Shown piece after piece: positions 49,510 through 61,501 of a stretch of DNA of 64,000 bases (within the stretch, counting starts at the first letter, position 1; every line of letters begins with the position of its first letter). A program made the position numbers and the translations under genes. The stretch is from Climacium dendroides (taxonomy: Eukaryota > Streptophyta > Bryopsida > Hypnales > Climaciaceae). The stretch is taken from the NCBI GenBank assembly GCA_950106755.1, contig OX467092.1, forward strand, positions 6,944,001 through 7,008,000. The letters are read 5' to 3'. Under the pieces are notes generated by a model. That model was not told the DNA's origin and searched no databases. It saw nothing but the letters and a program-made list of their open reading frames with translations.

Positions 49510-52500
49510 TTTAATTTGAAAATATTAGGGTAGGACAAGTACAACTCAATCTTAAACATCCTTTAGAACTAAAGATTAGGAACCATTGATGACCTTGAAT
49601 ATAATTTGGTTCTAGGTTGTTTGCATTTGATAGGGATAATGGCTATTGCAACGATAGCTATCAAAAATCATTTGCAAGTTAAGACTAGTGACTTGGTAAT
49701 CCTTTTTTTCATAACCATGTTTTTTTTATTACAATTGCCTAAGTTCTATTCAAATAAATATGTATGACCTATTAGGCAACTCATACAAGTGCGCACACAT
49801 TCAATAGTGACAGGCTTTTAACAACATAGCTTTCAATATCAAATTTCAATCTTTAGCTTAATGTATGACTTTAACAAAGGAAAAAAAGGAGAAAAGAGCA
49901 TAGAATGAAGTAATAAAAGGGTTCACCTATAGTGCAATTTCAGAGTTTACCAATCTCATAACGCTTTTTCTTTTTGATTGAATAACATCTTCAATGACTT
50001 TGTCATCCTTATTGTTCTCCTCAATCAAGTAAATCACTTGCTTGATGGCACTTATTACAACAAAACTAGAGTCATACACCATTCTAAAGTATTGGGCTTA
50101 GTGAAAACATGAAACATGCAATACACGTTCTAGTAATTGTTGGATAATTTGAATATTAGAATCTTAAATAAGATTTCTAAAGTGCCATCAAGAAGTTAAA
50201 AGTACTATTGTTGCTAGAAGAGACTCAACAAGTATAGTTAGTGCATGTGTAGACTTACTACTAAGTCTTGTGATTTAAGACAAACGGGATTTTGGAGTTC
50301 ACCATCAATTGTTGCAAGGGCCTTTTGCTCTTTTGCCTTTTGCTGTCATCATGCATGTCTTCTCCTGTGCTTGAGGGAGGGTTTGGTTGCATGTATGTTA
50401 CACCCCTATTTCTTTGAGGTGCCCAGGAGTGAGAGGTTCTCAATGAATCCTTGAAAGAATATGAGGTATTTTCACCAGGAGGCAAAAAAATAATCCCTAG
50501 AGTCAGCCGGTGTGAAGTGTATGAACCTCTACTCTAAGTTGCCTTCTAAGCAATGGACTTCAACAATGTGATTTTTGATCAAGTTTTACCTACATGACTT
50601 TAAATGAAAAGGGGAAGCCCATCTCACCCCCACCCCCCAAATGAACCTCCTAACAATCTATTATCATCATTTTAAGTATTCAATTGAACTAGGGCAACTT
50701 CTTATGCCAAAATCTCACTCAAATGTGCAAATTAGGGCTCAAAGTGGCCTTAGTTGGGCCCCAATTAAGAATTCCAGCACAACATCCATCTCCCAAAGTG
50801 GCCAACCTTACAAATTTAGACTCAACCTTCATGCATTTTCATCCCACAAATAAAATTCAATGTATAATCTTTGAGACCCTCACTCAACCTTTGCAAGACA
50901 CAAACATAGTTTAATTCTCATTACATTTTAAAATGACATCAACAAGAATGACAAAATTGAGAACAAGGAGCAAGAACTAGTCATTGCTCATAGGTAGTTG
51001 ACCTCCTTGCACAAAAACAACCACCATTTCCTTGTTTTGGCTCCAAATTGGGCTAGACTTGTCTCTATGGAAAGCCAGCTTAAAGATCCCGTTCTTGAAA
51101 TTTCAGTTCAATTGGCTTTACCAAACTTCTATAGTTGTTGGTTAAAGTTGATAGTCTTCCTTAGAGGCGGCAGCTGACTTCCTTGCACTCCATCGGCTGC
51201 TCCGTCCTTGTCCATGCTCAAATTGGGTGAGCTTTGTCTCTATGAAAAGCCAACTTAAAGATCCATTTCTTTGTAGAATTTCAACCCAATTGGATTTATC
51301 AATCTTCTACAATTGCTTGTTAAAGTCAACAATCTTCCTTGGAGGTGGTAGCTAACTCCTTGCAATCAATCGGCTAGTCCATCTTTGTTTGTGCTTCAAA
51401 TTGGGCAAGACTTGTCTCTATGGAAAGCTAGCTTGAAGATCCACTTCTTCTCAGAATTTGGCTTCTCCATTCTCCCGATATTGCTCGCCAAAGTTGGCAT
51501 CCTTCCTTGGAGGCAACATTTGACCTCCCACCTTAATTTCTCTTCCAAATCCTAGATTTCTTTCAACATTCTCTAGTCAACCTACTATTTGACTTTTAAG
51601 CCTACATTTTCCACTTGATTTCTTTTATAACCAAGTGAACTTACTCAACAAATTGTCTACCTTTACTCTAAATCATTGCCATCTTCTACGTAGCATATTT
51701 CTTTCATTTTCTCTCACAATTCTTCACCAAGCTCTCTCAAACACTTCATGCATACAAAATTGAGAGAGGAAGAAATAGGATTAGAGAAGGAGGGAGAGGA
51801 TTCCCCAAGCTTAATTTTGCCTACATCCCCTCCCAATAAACTAATGTTTTTAACTACTTCCATCCACCTTTAATTTACTGAAAAATATGCTAATTTATTG
51901 TAAATCCACTAGTTTAGTGCAAAACTCCCTAAATTATTCTAAAAAAATTGAAAAAAAAATCCTATTTTGGTATTTCTAACACTCTTTTAGTGTTTTCTTT
52001 ACTACACTAGTATCTTCGTCATAATTTTAATTTAACTAACTTGTTTTTTTTTTTTTTATTGTATATTATTTTTATAGTTTTAGGATCTACTTCTAATTTC
52101 ATTTCATACTCCTAGTCTTTTATTTTTTGATTTTGATTTTGATTTTTTATATTGAAAATTTTTTGTTTGCAATTTGGTTCTAGTTTCATTTTCTACTTAT
52201 AGTGTGTTGTTTTCATTTTGTTTCTTTGCATTTTTTGTTTTCATTTTGTCATCATTTCACTATTAGTCTAATTTGGTTACTCTACCAAATCTTGCTTATC
52301 ATTTTTTTTTTAAATCCCTATTTTTTCATTCCATTTTCCCTTCATTTTTCTTCTAGTGGCATTTTCTAGATTTTTCTCTAATTTCTCCATGTTCCTATTT
52401 TTATGTACTAGGAAACTCCCTAACTAGTTGTAGTTTAATCCAGAGTACTAGCACTTCCGGATTTGCAAATCTGAGTAATTTGTTTATATTTTCAATTTTC

Positions 52501-53027
52501 TAAAAGATGAATCAATATGATGGTTTACAAGAAAGTTTGGCATGTAGCATATCATTATAAAGCTAAGAATATAAAAAATTATAATGACAAGTATTATGAG
52601 GTTTTAATCTATGAGTCCAAAGTTATGGCTAAAAGAAGAGCTATGGTAAAAGTGTAACACTGCTCCTGATGAACTTGAATCTTTGAAGGGCAATAATTTT
52701 GTAAGAACTTATTCAAATGAGATAGTTGAGTAATCCATCAGCATTTACTTGTTGCATAAATATTCAAAATGTGCTCACATATTGGATTTGGAGCCGTAAT
52801 CACAAAGTTATCTCATTTGGAAGTTTGGAAGTAATATTGAAATTGAAGCATGGTGACCCCCATTAAGTTGAAAAGGGGGTTAATAGGATTGTAATAATGT
52901 GGCTTTACTTCTAATACCCTTCTATTTGAGAAGAGTTTAACACTTAATACTAAGGACAAAATGTTTCAAGCATTTGATATCTTCTCCTTGCTTCTCAATT
53001 GTTAATTTTGTATTTTTATTGGCAATA
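49510..53027. other. AT-rich spacer with a tandem repeat, no gene seen
   Basis: Apart from the 176-bp tandem repeat at 51020-51545, nothing can be supported. The open frames near 50245-50914 overlap on both strands and match nothing recognised. Confidence 0.5.
51020..51545. repeat. 176-bp tandem repeat, three copies
   Basis: The landmark CAAATTGGG, then TTGTCTCTATG and AAAG followed by GAAGATCC or AAAGATCC, recurs at 51044, 51219 and 51397. Each copy ends with a CTTCCTT(A/G)GAGG motif and CTCCTTGCA or CCTCC. Copies differ by about one base in eight, so the array is old. It is less AT-rich than its surroundings. Confidence 0.8.
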
Positions 53028-53804
53028 CTAGCAGTTGGCGCTTGCTATGCTATGCATTCACCATTAGAATTTCATTAGAAATTTTTATGTATTAGATAGA
53101 ATGAAGAGCAAGAATTTCAATAGATCTTCAGATAAAAATTACTAAAATTCATGCAATGATGAATACGGTAAAAGATACACATACATTAGAATGCATTAGA
53201 AATTTGACTCCATTGTTACAAAAAATGGCAACCCAAATTGAAGAATTGAAAAGAAAAACTTATAAATTTCAACTTAATTGTTGTGGAATCCAAAATCGCT
53301 TCAATTAAATAAATTTCTCAAGATCATTGGTAGTAGCAATAGAATTTTGAAATCATAAAAGCTCAAAGCTCACAAAAGCACAAAATCATAGAAGTGCAAA
53401 GAAGTGTAAAGCCAAGAGAAGCAATGAAATTGCTACCTCTATAATATCACCCTATGGATCCTCTTTAATATCACTTCAATTGCAATGACTACATTATTTT
53501 TATAATATCACCCTTTGTAAAAGTGATATTACAAAGGTGATTGCAAACTACTACTTTATTTATGTAATATCACATTGTGTGAAAATACAATTTCTATGTA
53601 TGCATGATTGAAAATATTTTTACAAAATATTAAAAATAATTATTTTAAAGATTTATTGAAATCATTATCATGCATTCTATTCAAATATATCAAAATTTTA
53701 CTAATATGTGATACAATGAATGCGTAGCATAGCAAGCACAAGCCCCTAGTATTAATGGTAGCATTTGTGATATTACAGAGGGAGTTATGATTTTAGTAGT
53801 ATGA
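53028..53804 (-). mobile_element. Composite Helitron, copy C
   Basis: On the minus strand a Helitron begins TCATACTACTAAAATCATAA at 53804 after host A and ends at 53028 with the GCATAGCATAGCAAGCGCC hairpin and CTAG before host T. Inside it, at 53720-53749, is a second Helitron 3' end in the opposite orientation (GCGTAGCATAGCAAGCACA, CTAG, then T). The element therefore carries two 3' termini pointing outward in opposite directions. GTGATATTACA motifs occur several times between 53440 and 53780. Confidence 0.65.
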
Positions 53805-56800
53805 TAGTTCTTTTCATGAAGACAATGGTTTTATTCTTATTAGTACAACATTTATTATGAAAACAATTTCAGTTGCACTTCTATCTTTCATCACATTGAA
53901 TTTCTACTAGCCTTGTCCATGTTTCTTATTTGTTTCACAATGACATCTCTACTTGCTCTCATAGCTTCCACTATAAAATTGTGTCTTGATATGTTTTTTT
54001 TGCAAATAACAATGTTGTCCACCCTATGTCTTGCATTATAATTGAAAATGTCATTGGAGCTAATAATATGGAATTTGACCTTAACAACTAATAGTGTTGT
54101 TTTTAGTCGTGGGCTTGGCGTAGCCATTGGACTACTCATACTAATGTAAGTATTATCCTTTTAGTAATCTTTATCACCTTGCAAAGGTGATGGTGTCCAG
54201 GTATTGTTGTCATCTATTCCCTCTATTTGATCTATAATCTCCATCAAGTCCTTTGTTTTTAATTCACTATTGCGCACATGATCTCCCTTCGCCCTTCAAG
54301 GTCTCTAGCCCCTGTTGTTGTCCTCATTAGAAAGAAAATCATTAGTGTAAGGAGGTTGTATACTAGGTCAATTTTCATACCACTTGTGAATGATATAGAA
54401 AACATATGTAGTAGTTCCTTATGTCTTCTACCACATTCATTTTCCTAATTGTAGAAGATATAAGTGTTAGTTCTATATTTTTCCATTATGCTATTGTGAG
54501 GTCCCAATATTTTGTTCTATTTCTACTAAAATCAATTGCAAATATTTCAAATCTTTTTTATTTTTATTCATTATTTATTTACTTTTAATTCTAGTTTTAT
54601 TCAAAACTTGCTAGAAATATTGTAAGTGCTAAAATAGTGGACTTTAAATTGCTACTAACTACTACTCTTATTTGGTGCTAAGTGAACATTCAATTAGGCT
54701 CGACATTTGCAGACAATTACAAGTGGAAAGTCACATAAAATTGTTCTTCTTATATTATCGACTTATTTTATTGTCAAGTCTAATATGAACTCATTGTGTA
54801 ATAAAGTGTCAATTTTTAAGAAAAACACACATGATTTTAAAAAAGGATACATATGACATTATCCCATTTGTTGTTAAATTTATATACAAATTTTGGAAGG
54901 GGTACAAAAATCATTTCTGTATTGAATGTAAATTTTTTCAAAATTGTACTCTTTATTTTTATTTAAAAACTTCAAAATATTCATTTACATGTGTTTCAAA
55001 AAATCCTGTAGTCATTATAAACTTAGCCACATCGTTTTAGCCACAGCCTTTTATTTTATGCAAAGCTTAACCCCTAAAGTCCCATGACCATTTTTCTGCC
55101 AAAACCACTCAAAACTACCACTTTTACTACAATCACCTACAAAATAAATTTAAATTTTTTTTTTTAGAATCTAACCATAGGATCTTGTTCTACACTTGTT
55201 TTAGATCACGTGATAATTTTTTTGTGATTTTTGACTGTATAGATTGAAAGATATTAGCATTCAAAGTGAAAGAAAAAAATTTCTTTCAAGAAGTCACTAT
55301 GATTGCCCGCAAAACAAGGAGTTCCATAACTTTCACATCTCTAATCCAAATGGAATGAATCAAAGCTTCCCATTTACAAAAAATATAATCTACAAAAAAA
55401 AAATATTAAAAATTTTATTTCAATTTTTTGTGGATTTTTTTTGTTGCCCAGTCTTCCCCATTTTGAGGTTATTGTCACATAACTTTTACTCCCAGACATT
55501 GATTGAAATAAAAATTATATTCCCAGAAAGCTCTTAAGTTTTTCTATCTTATGAATAAGTTTCAAAAAGTTTCAATAAAATTTGAGATTATAGGAGCCTG
55601 CTTGAAATCCATTTTACCCCCCGTAGGGACAATGGGACTTTAGGAATTAATATTAGGGGTGTAGTGGAATTGAATTCCTAAACAACTCTAAATTCTTATA
55701 CCTTTCCTAATTTCTATAGATGGACATGCAGGAACCCTAAATTCTAATCTCTTCAACAACCTCATCTTCAAAAACATTGTCTCCTTTGTTCCATGGTGAT
55801 TCTTGAAATTAAATGCAAATGAAAAGAAAAACATTTAGAAGTATAGAAATAAAGCAACCCATTGTGGTCACCTAGGAAATGATCCATTGTGATTTGTTTT
55901 TTAGTATGTGAGATGTGAGCCACGTAAGATGTGAGCCACAATGCATGTCTTACATGACAGTAATAGAACAAATAGTGACCTCAATAGGAATTTCTGACCT
56001 TTTAGTGTGAAATACATTGTAAAAATTGACTTTTTAGGCCTTTCATGATAGAAAATATTTTGACTGCATTAGGTAGTAAGAGGAGCATTATGCATTCAGA
56101 TTTTGTTGGTTTTAAAGTAGTCTACAGAATCTTTTGGGCTGAACACTTCAAGAATTCCTAGCAACTTCATACTTTGTCAAAAAAATATAATTTCAATTGC
56201 ACTTGCTGTTTCTCACACTTGTACTAATGTGGGAAAAAAATTGAAAAATTTCAGCAACAAGATGATGTAAAACTCCTCATTCTGACCACAATGGGCTGTT
56301 TTACCTTACATGTGAATCAGAAAGCATCAACGACAACAATAACAAAGACCACCACAAATTTAACCCTAGTTTCAAACACACTCTATTACTAAATTTCCTA
56401 CTCGAAATTCACGAGCATGGAAATCAATACACAAGTTAAAGATTCACACCCATTCTACTACAGTCCGGCAAACCATCAACACCCTCACGGATTGATTGAG
56501 ACACAAATTTCCAACCCCTAACAATTCATCTGCAAACGCTACATGCAATGCTGCAAAATTACAAAATCTTGCATGAACAGGAAGGTAAGAAAAACATGAA
56601 ACACAACATCCAATTGCAAAGAGGTTTATAGCCACTCCTTTGACACAGACGATGAAAAAATCACGAGTGAAACCACGTTGAAACCTGCCCTTAAACCTCA
56701 CTACAGAATGAGAAGCTTACACACACAGCGGCAGAAAATCAAACCAAGCCCTACAAAACTCACCAAACTGAGCACGCGAATCACAGTTATAATCGGATCT

Positions 56801-56890
56801 GGTGTGCTCGGAGGGCATCGTCACAACACTCCCATCGCTTTTTTTTAACTCAATCACAATAGGGAAAGTCGCGCACCAACGAGCTTAAGC
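53805..56890. other. AT-rich spacer, no gene supported
   Basis: A segment bounded by CCCCTAAAGTCCCAT and AATGGGACTTTAG lies at 55069-55648. From about 56300 composition rises toward the ribosomal protein gene. The minus-strand open frame at 56444-56701 is Cys/Val/Phe-rich and matches nothing recognised. Confidence 0.45.
55069..55648. mobile_element. Candidate TIR element, TAAAGTCCCA ends, second copy
   Basis: See 39741-40629 for the shared terminal sequence. The interior (about 55240-55560) also resembles 41160-41480. No coding region is present. Confidence 0.4.
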
Positions 56891-57102
56891 CCTAGCTTGG
56901 TTTTAAAACTCAAGACAAGCAGTCCAAAATCTCCATTAGAAATCGCACCTCCAACGAAACTCTACAACAAACCTTCGACATCCAGACACCACGCGGTTTC
57001 ATTGTCATTTTTTAGCAGGCAGAACGAACGAAGTTTCATCCAAAAATTTCATCCACGAACTTCATCCCTAAAGTTCCGTCGATCAGCAAGTTGATCCGTG
57101 AC

Positions 57103-57111
57103 TTAGGGTTT
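57103..57111 (-). promoter_or_regulatory. Telo-box in the L27a leader
   Basis: TTAGGGTTT is the exact complement of the plant telo-box AAACCCTAA, which is common near transcription starts of ribosomal protein and translation genes. It lies 79 bases before the start codon. Confidence 0.7.
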
Positions 57112-57189
57112 GGTGTAAACCCCGCGGCGGGCACCCGAGACGCTCCTCTTTCCTTCTCGTTTGCAGAGTTCTTCGTCCGAGCGGCAGCC

Positions 57190-58324
57190 ATGACGACCCG
57201 GCTGAAGAAGAACCGCAAGAAAAGAGGCCATGTGAGTGCAGGACACGGCCGTGTGGGCAAGCACCGCAAGCATCCTGGAGGTCGGGGTAACGCCGGAGGC
57301 ATGCACCACCACCGCATTCTGTTCGACAAGTACCATCCGGGCTACTTCGGTAAGGTCGGAATGCGCTACTTCCACAAGACCATGAACAAGTTCCACTGCC
57401 CGATCGTCAATGTGGACAAGTTGTGGTCTCTCGTGCCGGAGGCGGTGAAGGAGAAGACTGACGGGGGGAAGTCGGCCCCGCTGTTGGACGTGACGCAACA
57501 CGGCTTTTTCAAGGTGATTTAGCTTTGTGCACTTCCGTTCCTTTTTTTCTTGCCTGTAATTGAGCGTGCCTGGTCTTTTAGGGTTTATGAGGCTCAGAAA
57601 CCTAAATATCGCCACTTTTGCTGAGACTGCTGAAATTTTCATGTTATCTTTATGGATTATGAAAGAGGATTTAAAACGCACTTGAGACCGCGGTATTTTG
57701 ATATCACATGAGTTATGAAGGTCGAAGCTTTGGGGTTAGGTCTTCTAAATTTGCCTCTCCGAGACTAGGTTTACGCTGATTATGGGGATATTCACCAGTT
57801 GAACAGTTCACAAGCGTCACTTTGGGTCCCTGGCGATTTTTGGTGACCATACAGAAGTCTCAATTCTGCTTTTCGCACTTTTTACCTCTTCAATGTGGGC
57901 ACGCTATTTTAGGGTTTTCGATTCTGTCCAAGCACATTTGTGTGTTTTGTAAGTACCGGAGGGTCTGGTATGGTTGTTCAAACATTGAAGACAATTAAAT
58001 TTATTCCACTGCAGGATTGAGTGTGAGGAATCTGATATCTTTAGTCCCGTTTATTTTTCATTTCGTCTGTTATTGCATGCATCATTGAGTTTTCAATGTG
58101 TCATCTCCTGAATTTTATTAAATATATCTTCTTTTTGAGAAGATCGATTCTGTTTTCCTGTAGTTTTCTTGATAGTTCTAATGTGGCATCCTCACTTCTT
58201 TTTTCAGGTGCTCGGAAAGGGTGACCTCCCAACTCAACCTATGGTAGTTAAGGCTAAATTCTTTTCTAAGCTCGCTGAGAAGAAGATTAAGGAGGCTGGA
58301 GGAGCAGTTATTCTGACTGCTTAA
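57190..58324 (+). CDS. RPL27A: 60S ribosomal protein L27a (uL15), 2 exons
   Basis: Exon 1 (57190-57513) and exon 2 (58208-58324) are joined over a 694-bp GT/AG intron that falls between FFK and VLGKG. The 146-residue product has the same length as the Arabidopsis protein and is very similar all through: [20 protein letters not shown], then [34 protein letters not shown] and the C-terminal [14 protein letters not shown]. It is a universal component of the large cytosolic ribosomal subunit, with a basic N-terminal extension that penetrates the rRNA core. The ATG at 57190 matches the family start (MTT) and lies in GCCATGACG context. An upstream in-frame ATG at 57091 is not expected to be used. 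Telo-boxes in the leader and intron fit regulation with other translation genes. Confidence 0.97.
57578..57586 (-). promoter_or_regulatory. Telo-box in the L27a intron, first
   Basis: A second exact TTAGGGTTT lies 65 bases into the intron. Confidence 0.5.
57909..57917 (-). promoter_or_regulatory. Telo-box in the L27a intron, second
   Basis: A third exact TTAGGGTTT lies near the middle of the intron, in the same orientation as the other two. Confidence 0.5.
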
Positions 58325-58503
58325 GTTTGATTCGACGTTTGCGGACCTGCATGCGTTTATGTCGTAGAAAGGCTTGACTGAGCTAATCATGGTGTTTCGC
58401 AGTAGAAGTCATTCTTGTGCTGAAGCTGTTTGTACCAATACATCAGTAATGAAGAACTCTCCTCGTTTTCTATCGAGATCTTAGTAATTTGCAATTTCTG
58501 TCA

Positions 58504-58630
58504 GTTAATGATGGGGACTGAGAATCACACATGGCTTTTGCAACTTGCCTTTGGTATCTTTTTATTATGTTAATGATGGGGACTGAGAATCACACATGAC
58601 TTTTGCAACTTGCCTTTGGTACCTTTTTTT
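58504..58630. repeat. 65-bp tandem duplication downstream of L27a
   Basis: GTTAATGATGGGGACTGAGA with the following TTGCAACTTGCCTTTGGTA is present twice, starting at 58504 and 58569, with few changes. It lies in the 3' UTR or just beyond. Confidence 0.92.
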
Positions 58631-61501
58631 AAGTTAGTGTGTGTTGAGTTCCATCCCATAATTGGTGAAAGGCTGCATGAGTCTTTGCATGAGTCTTTGG
58701 CTGCACGGATTCCGTTCTCCATTCAGTCCTCGCTCTGTTGTTATAATGCTTGCAGTTGAACTTCGTATAATACATATCGAAGCGTTTTTTTCCAGCTCTC
58801 TCTGTTTTTAGGATTGCTTCCTATACTTCTTGGTGAATGAGTTTAATTCTGACTGTGTTCTTCCTTTCTGACGAGTGCTGTTCTTTGAGTCTGTCTTGCA
58901 AGTTAAAAAAAGGTACACTGTAGTAAGCACAGCATCATATCGAGTAAGGATAAAGTTTTCTACGTTTGGCAAAGTTCTGAATTCATGTAAATCAGGACCA
59001 TTTGTAATTGTACGATCCCTGCAATGATCCCTTCTTATATAGTATGATTGTGACACTCAATCCTTTCTAATTACTACTGGCGTTGCCTGGGGGGAAATGA
59101 ACTTCTAAATGCAGTTTAACATTTTTTTCACAACTTGACAAGTGGAAGGAGTTCAATCGGATTTGCACACAATGAGAGAAATTCTTGCGACACACAGGGA
59201 TCGTACAATTACAAATGGTTGGGGTTACTGAAAAATCAATTTATTTCAGTTTGAGTTCATTTATCTCTTTGTCAATGCAGCAATTTACAGTCCAACTACC
59301 AGAGTACCAGCGATAGCATTCTTGAATTAAGTAGAGTATATTCTTTAGAGGAATTCGTCCATCATCGTAAATTTCATAAAAACCATGGCATTCATGAAAT
59401 CATAGCCTCTCTTAGCTGGACACAGGTTTTGTGGCGGATCGGTTTGTTTTTATCGAAAAGCAAACAATTCCAAGTTGCGACAGAGAAGTCGGCATTTGGA
59501 GGCAAGAAGATGTTCGGCGAGGCGCACAGAAGTGACATCCAAGCTGAATCAGGGCACGTCCGTTTGAGTTTGAAACTGGCGAGTCGGAACCGCAATGGAG
59601 AACAGTTACAAGGCTTGGTAGCGGACTCGCTTTCAATAGCGCAAGAACATTTCGAAGTGGAACATGCTAAGCGTGCCTTAACTGCCGCTTCTTCCCTTGT
59701 TTCCCGCCGTCTCTTTATCCTCTTTCCCTGGAACCCCTCTCTCCTCCCTCCTGCCGATCGATCGACCTTCCTTGGCGATTCATTCGGCTCAGTGCTGCTC
59801 TACGTCGCAACATCAACTCTGTCAGGCTATTGAAATTGTAACGCCGATTGCCAATCTTTGCGAGTTTGCCGCAATTAGGACAGTCTGCGATTTTTCTCCT
59901 TCGCTACTGCATTGTCCTGGTACTTTCCTTATCCTGATTCCTCTAAAATTACACTTGAATTTGCTCACTCCTCCATAGCTAGCTCTGTTCACGAAATTTA
60001 AGAATCGAGTCAAAGTCGGCAGTTCTTGTCACTGTATGCCACCAATTTATCGCGTTTTTCTCGTATTTTTTGCAATCGTTCGAGGCCACGCATGTGCGCT
60101 GGCGCTGGTTATAAGTTTTGTACTTGTGTCGTGATCCTGCTCTGCGTTTATTCTGGAATTAAGTACAATGCCCTTGAAATTCTTGAGATTTTTAGATGCG
60201 TGAATTGTTCAATTGTTTTAATTTACTGGATATGTTGTTTTCTGTTGTTCTTACCGCTGTTTCGGCCATTTTCCCCGAGAGATGTTTTTTTGGTGCTTTG
60301 TTTTTGTAGATCGTAGGACAACGAATAGGACTTGAAAATTAGTATTTCCATCGTATTCGTCTTTTGTAACTCGCTCTGGGCAGAGTTTCTCGAAAGGTTG
60401 AGGACTCTATTCAAACGCAACTAGAGGGTATGAATTGGCTATGTTCGGTATGCATTACTCCTATTCGTGAATGCTCTTCCACCGCCACTTTTTGAACTGT
60501 CTCAGATTCTGTTATATTCTCGAAACTTCTGTCTGCGTGGCTGTCGTTGATCCTGCATCCCTATACAACGCTCGACTAATTGAAGGCATACCATACTGCA
60601 GTACTAATGCTAAAGAATTACAGTTTCTGAAGAATTTACACGTTGACGCAGTTTTTATTTAGAATTTTTTTCTGACGATTAGGAGTATAACAGAGGGTTT
60701 AAATCCGCAAGTTTGCAGATTGGTAAGAAGTGCCGCCTGATGATCCTGTTTTCCAGGCAAATACTTGCTGCCATTATTTGTAAATTGACGGAGAAAAAAT
60801 TTCGTCTGTTCGATGACAGATTTGTGTTCCCGTTTTCAGGTATCCTTCGTCATCCCTTACAGCATTTGGCTATGTGGAAGAGGTAGAGCGTCATGTATTG
60901 CATATTTTATATGATGCACTCGGGTATTGATCAGGCATGCTACTTATGGTTAATGTACTGATCCCAATCAGTTTGGGATGTTTATGGTAATGAGTGGCCT
61001 TTGATGATGTAGTGAAGCCGATTTGACTGTGTGTGAAGTGGCATGATGAAATTTAAAATCCGGCAATTAACTGCTTTTGAAGTTCACTGTCATGTCGATA
61101 CGTTTGAAGAAACGTGCCCCCTTTCATTTAGCGAAGTTTGCCCTGTCTCCTGTACTCACCATTTTCGGTTCAGGTTTAGCAGGACCCAAAACAACCGTTT
61201 GAGCATGCTCGGATGTTCCATCAGCATTCGAAGGTGAGGAAGAAAAAGTTCAAGGATGAAGGATTATCCGAACAGGAGCTGAACCTACCCTGTGACTATT
61301 CCCCGAAGTCCTTCGAGGTCACTAGCCTCTCAGTACCAACTTAGATGTAACACCAGGATCGTGTTACTTTCATGACCATGCTCTTACTATCTGGCAGAGA
61401 CATCATTTACTTGATGTGCTTGTTCTGTTGGTATTGAGATTGCAGTGCTCACCATAAGTTGCGATTGAGTTCTCTATTCATTTGATCAGGGAAGAAGCTG
61501 G
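58631..61501 (+). promoter_or_regulatory. Intergenic region and probable SAS-6 promoter and 5' UTR
   Basis: About 59400-60000 is GC-balanced, with open but featureless frames on both strands, and could be the promoter and first exon of SAS-6. An acceptor (TTTGATCAG at 61489) lies 12 bases before the first in-frame ATG, so at least one upstream, probably non-coding exon is likely. No other gene could be supported. Confidence 0.35.

Noticed and set aside
57103..57681. 192-residue minus-strand frame over L27a exon 1
   Set aside because: Antisense shadow of the ribosomal protein exon.
59429..59833. 134-residue plus-strand frame upstream of SAS-6
   Set aside because: No recognisable domain and overlapping frames on the other strand; more likely promoter and leader sequence.
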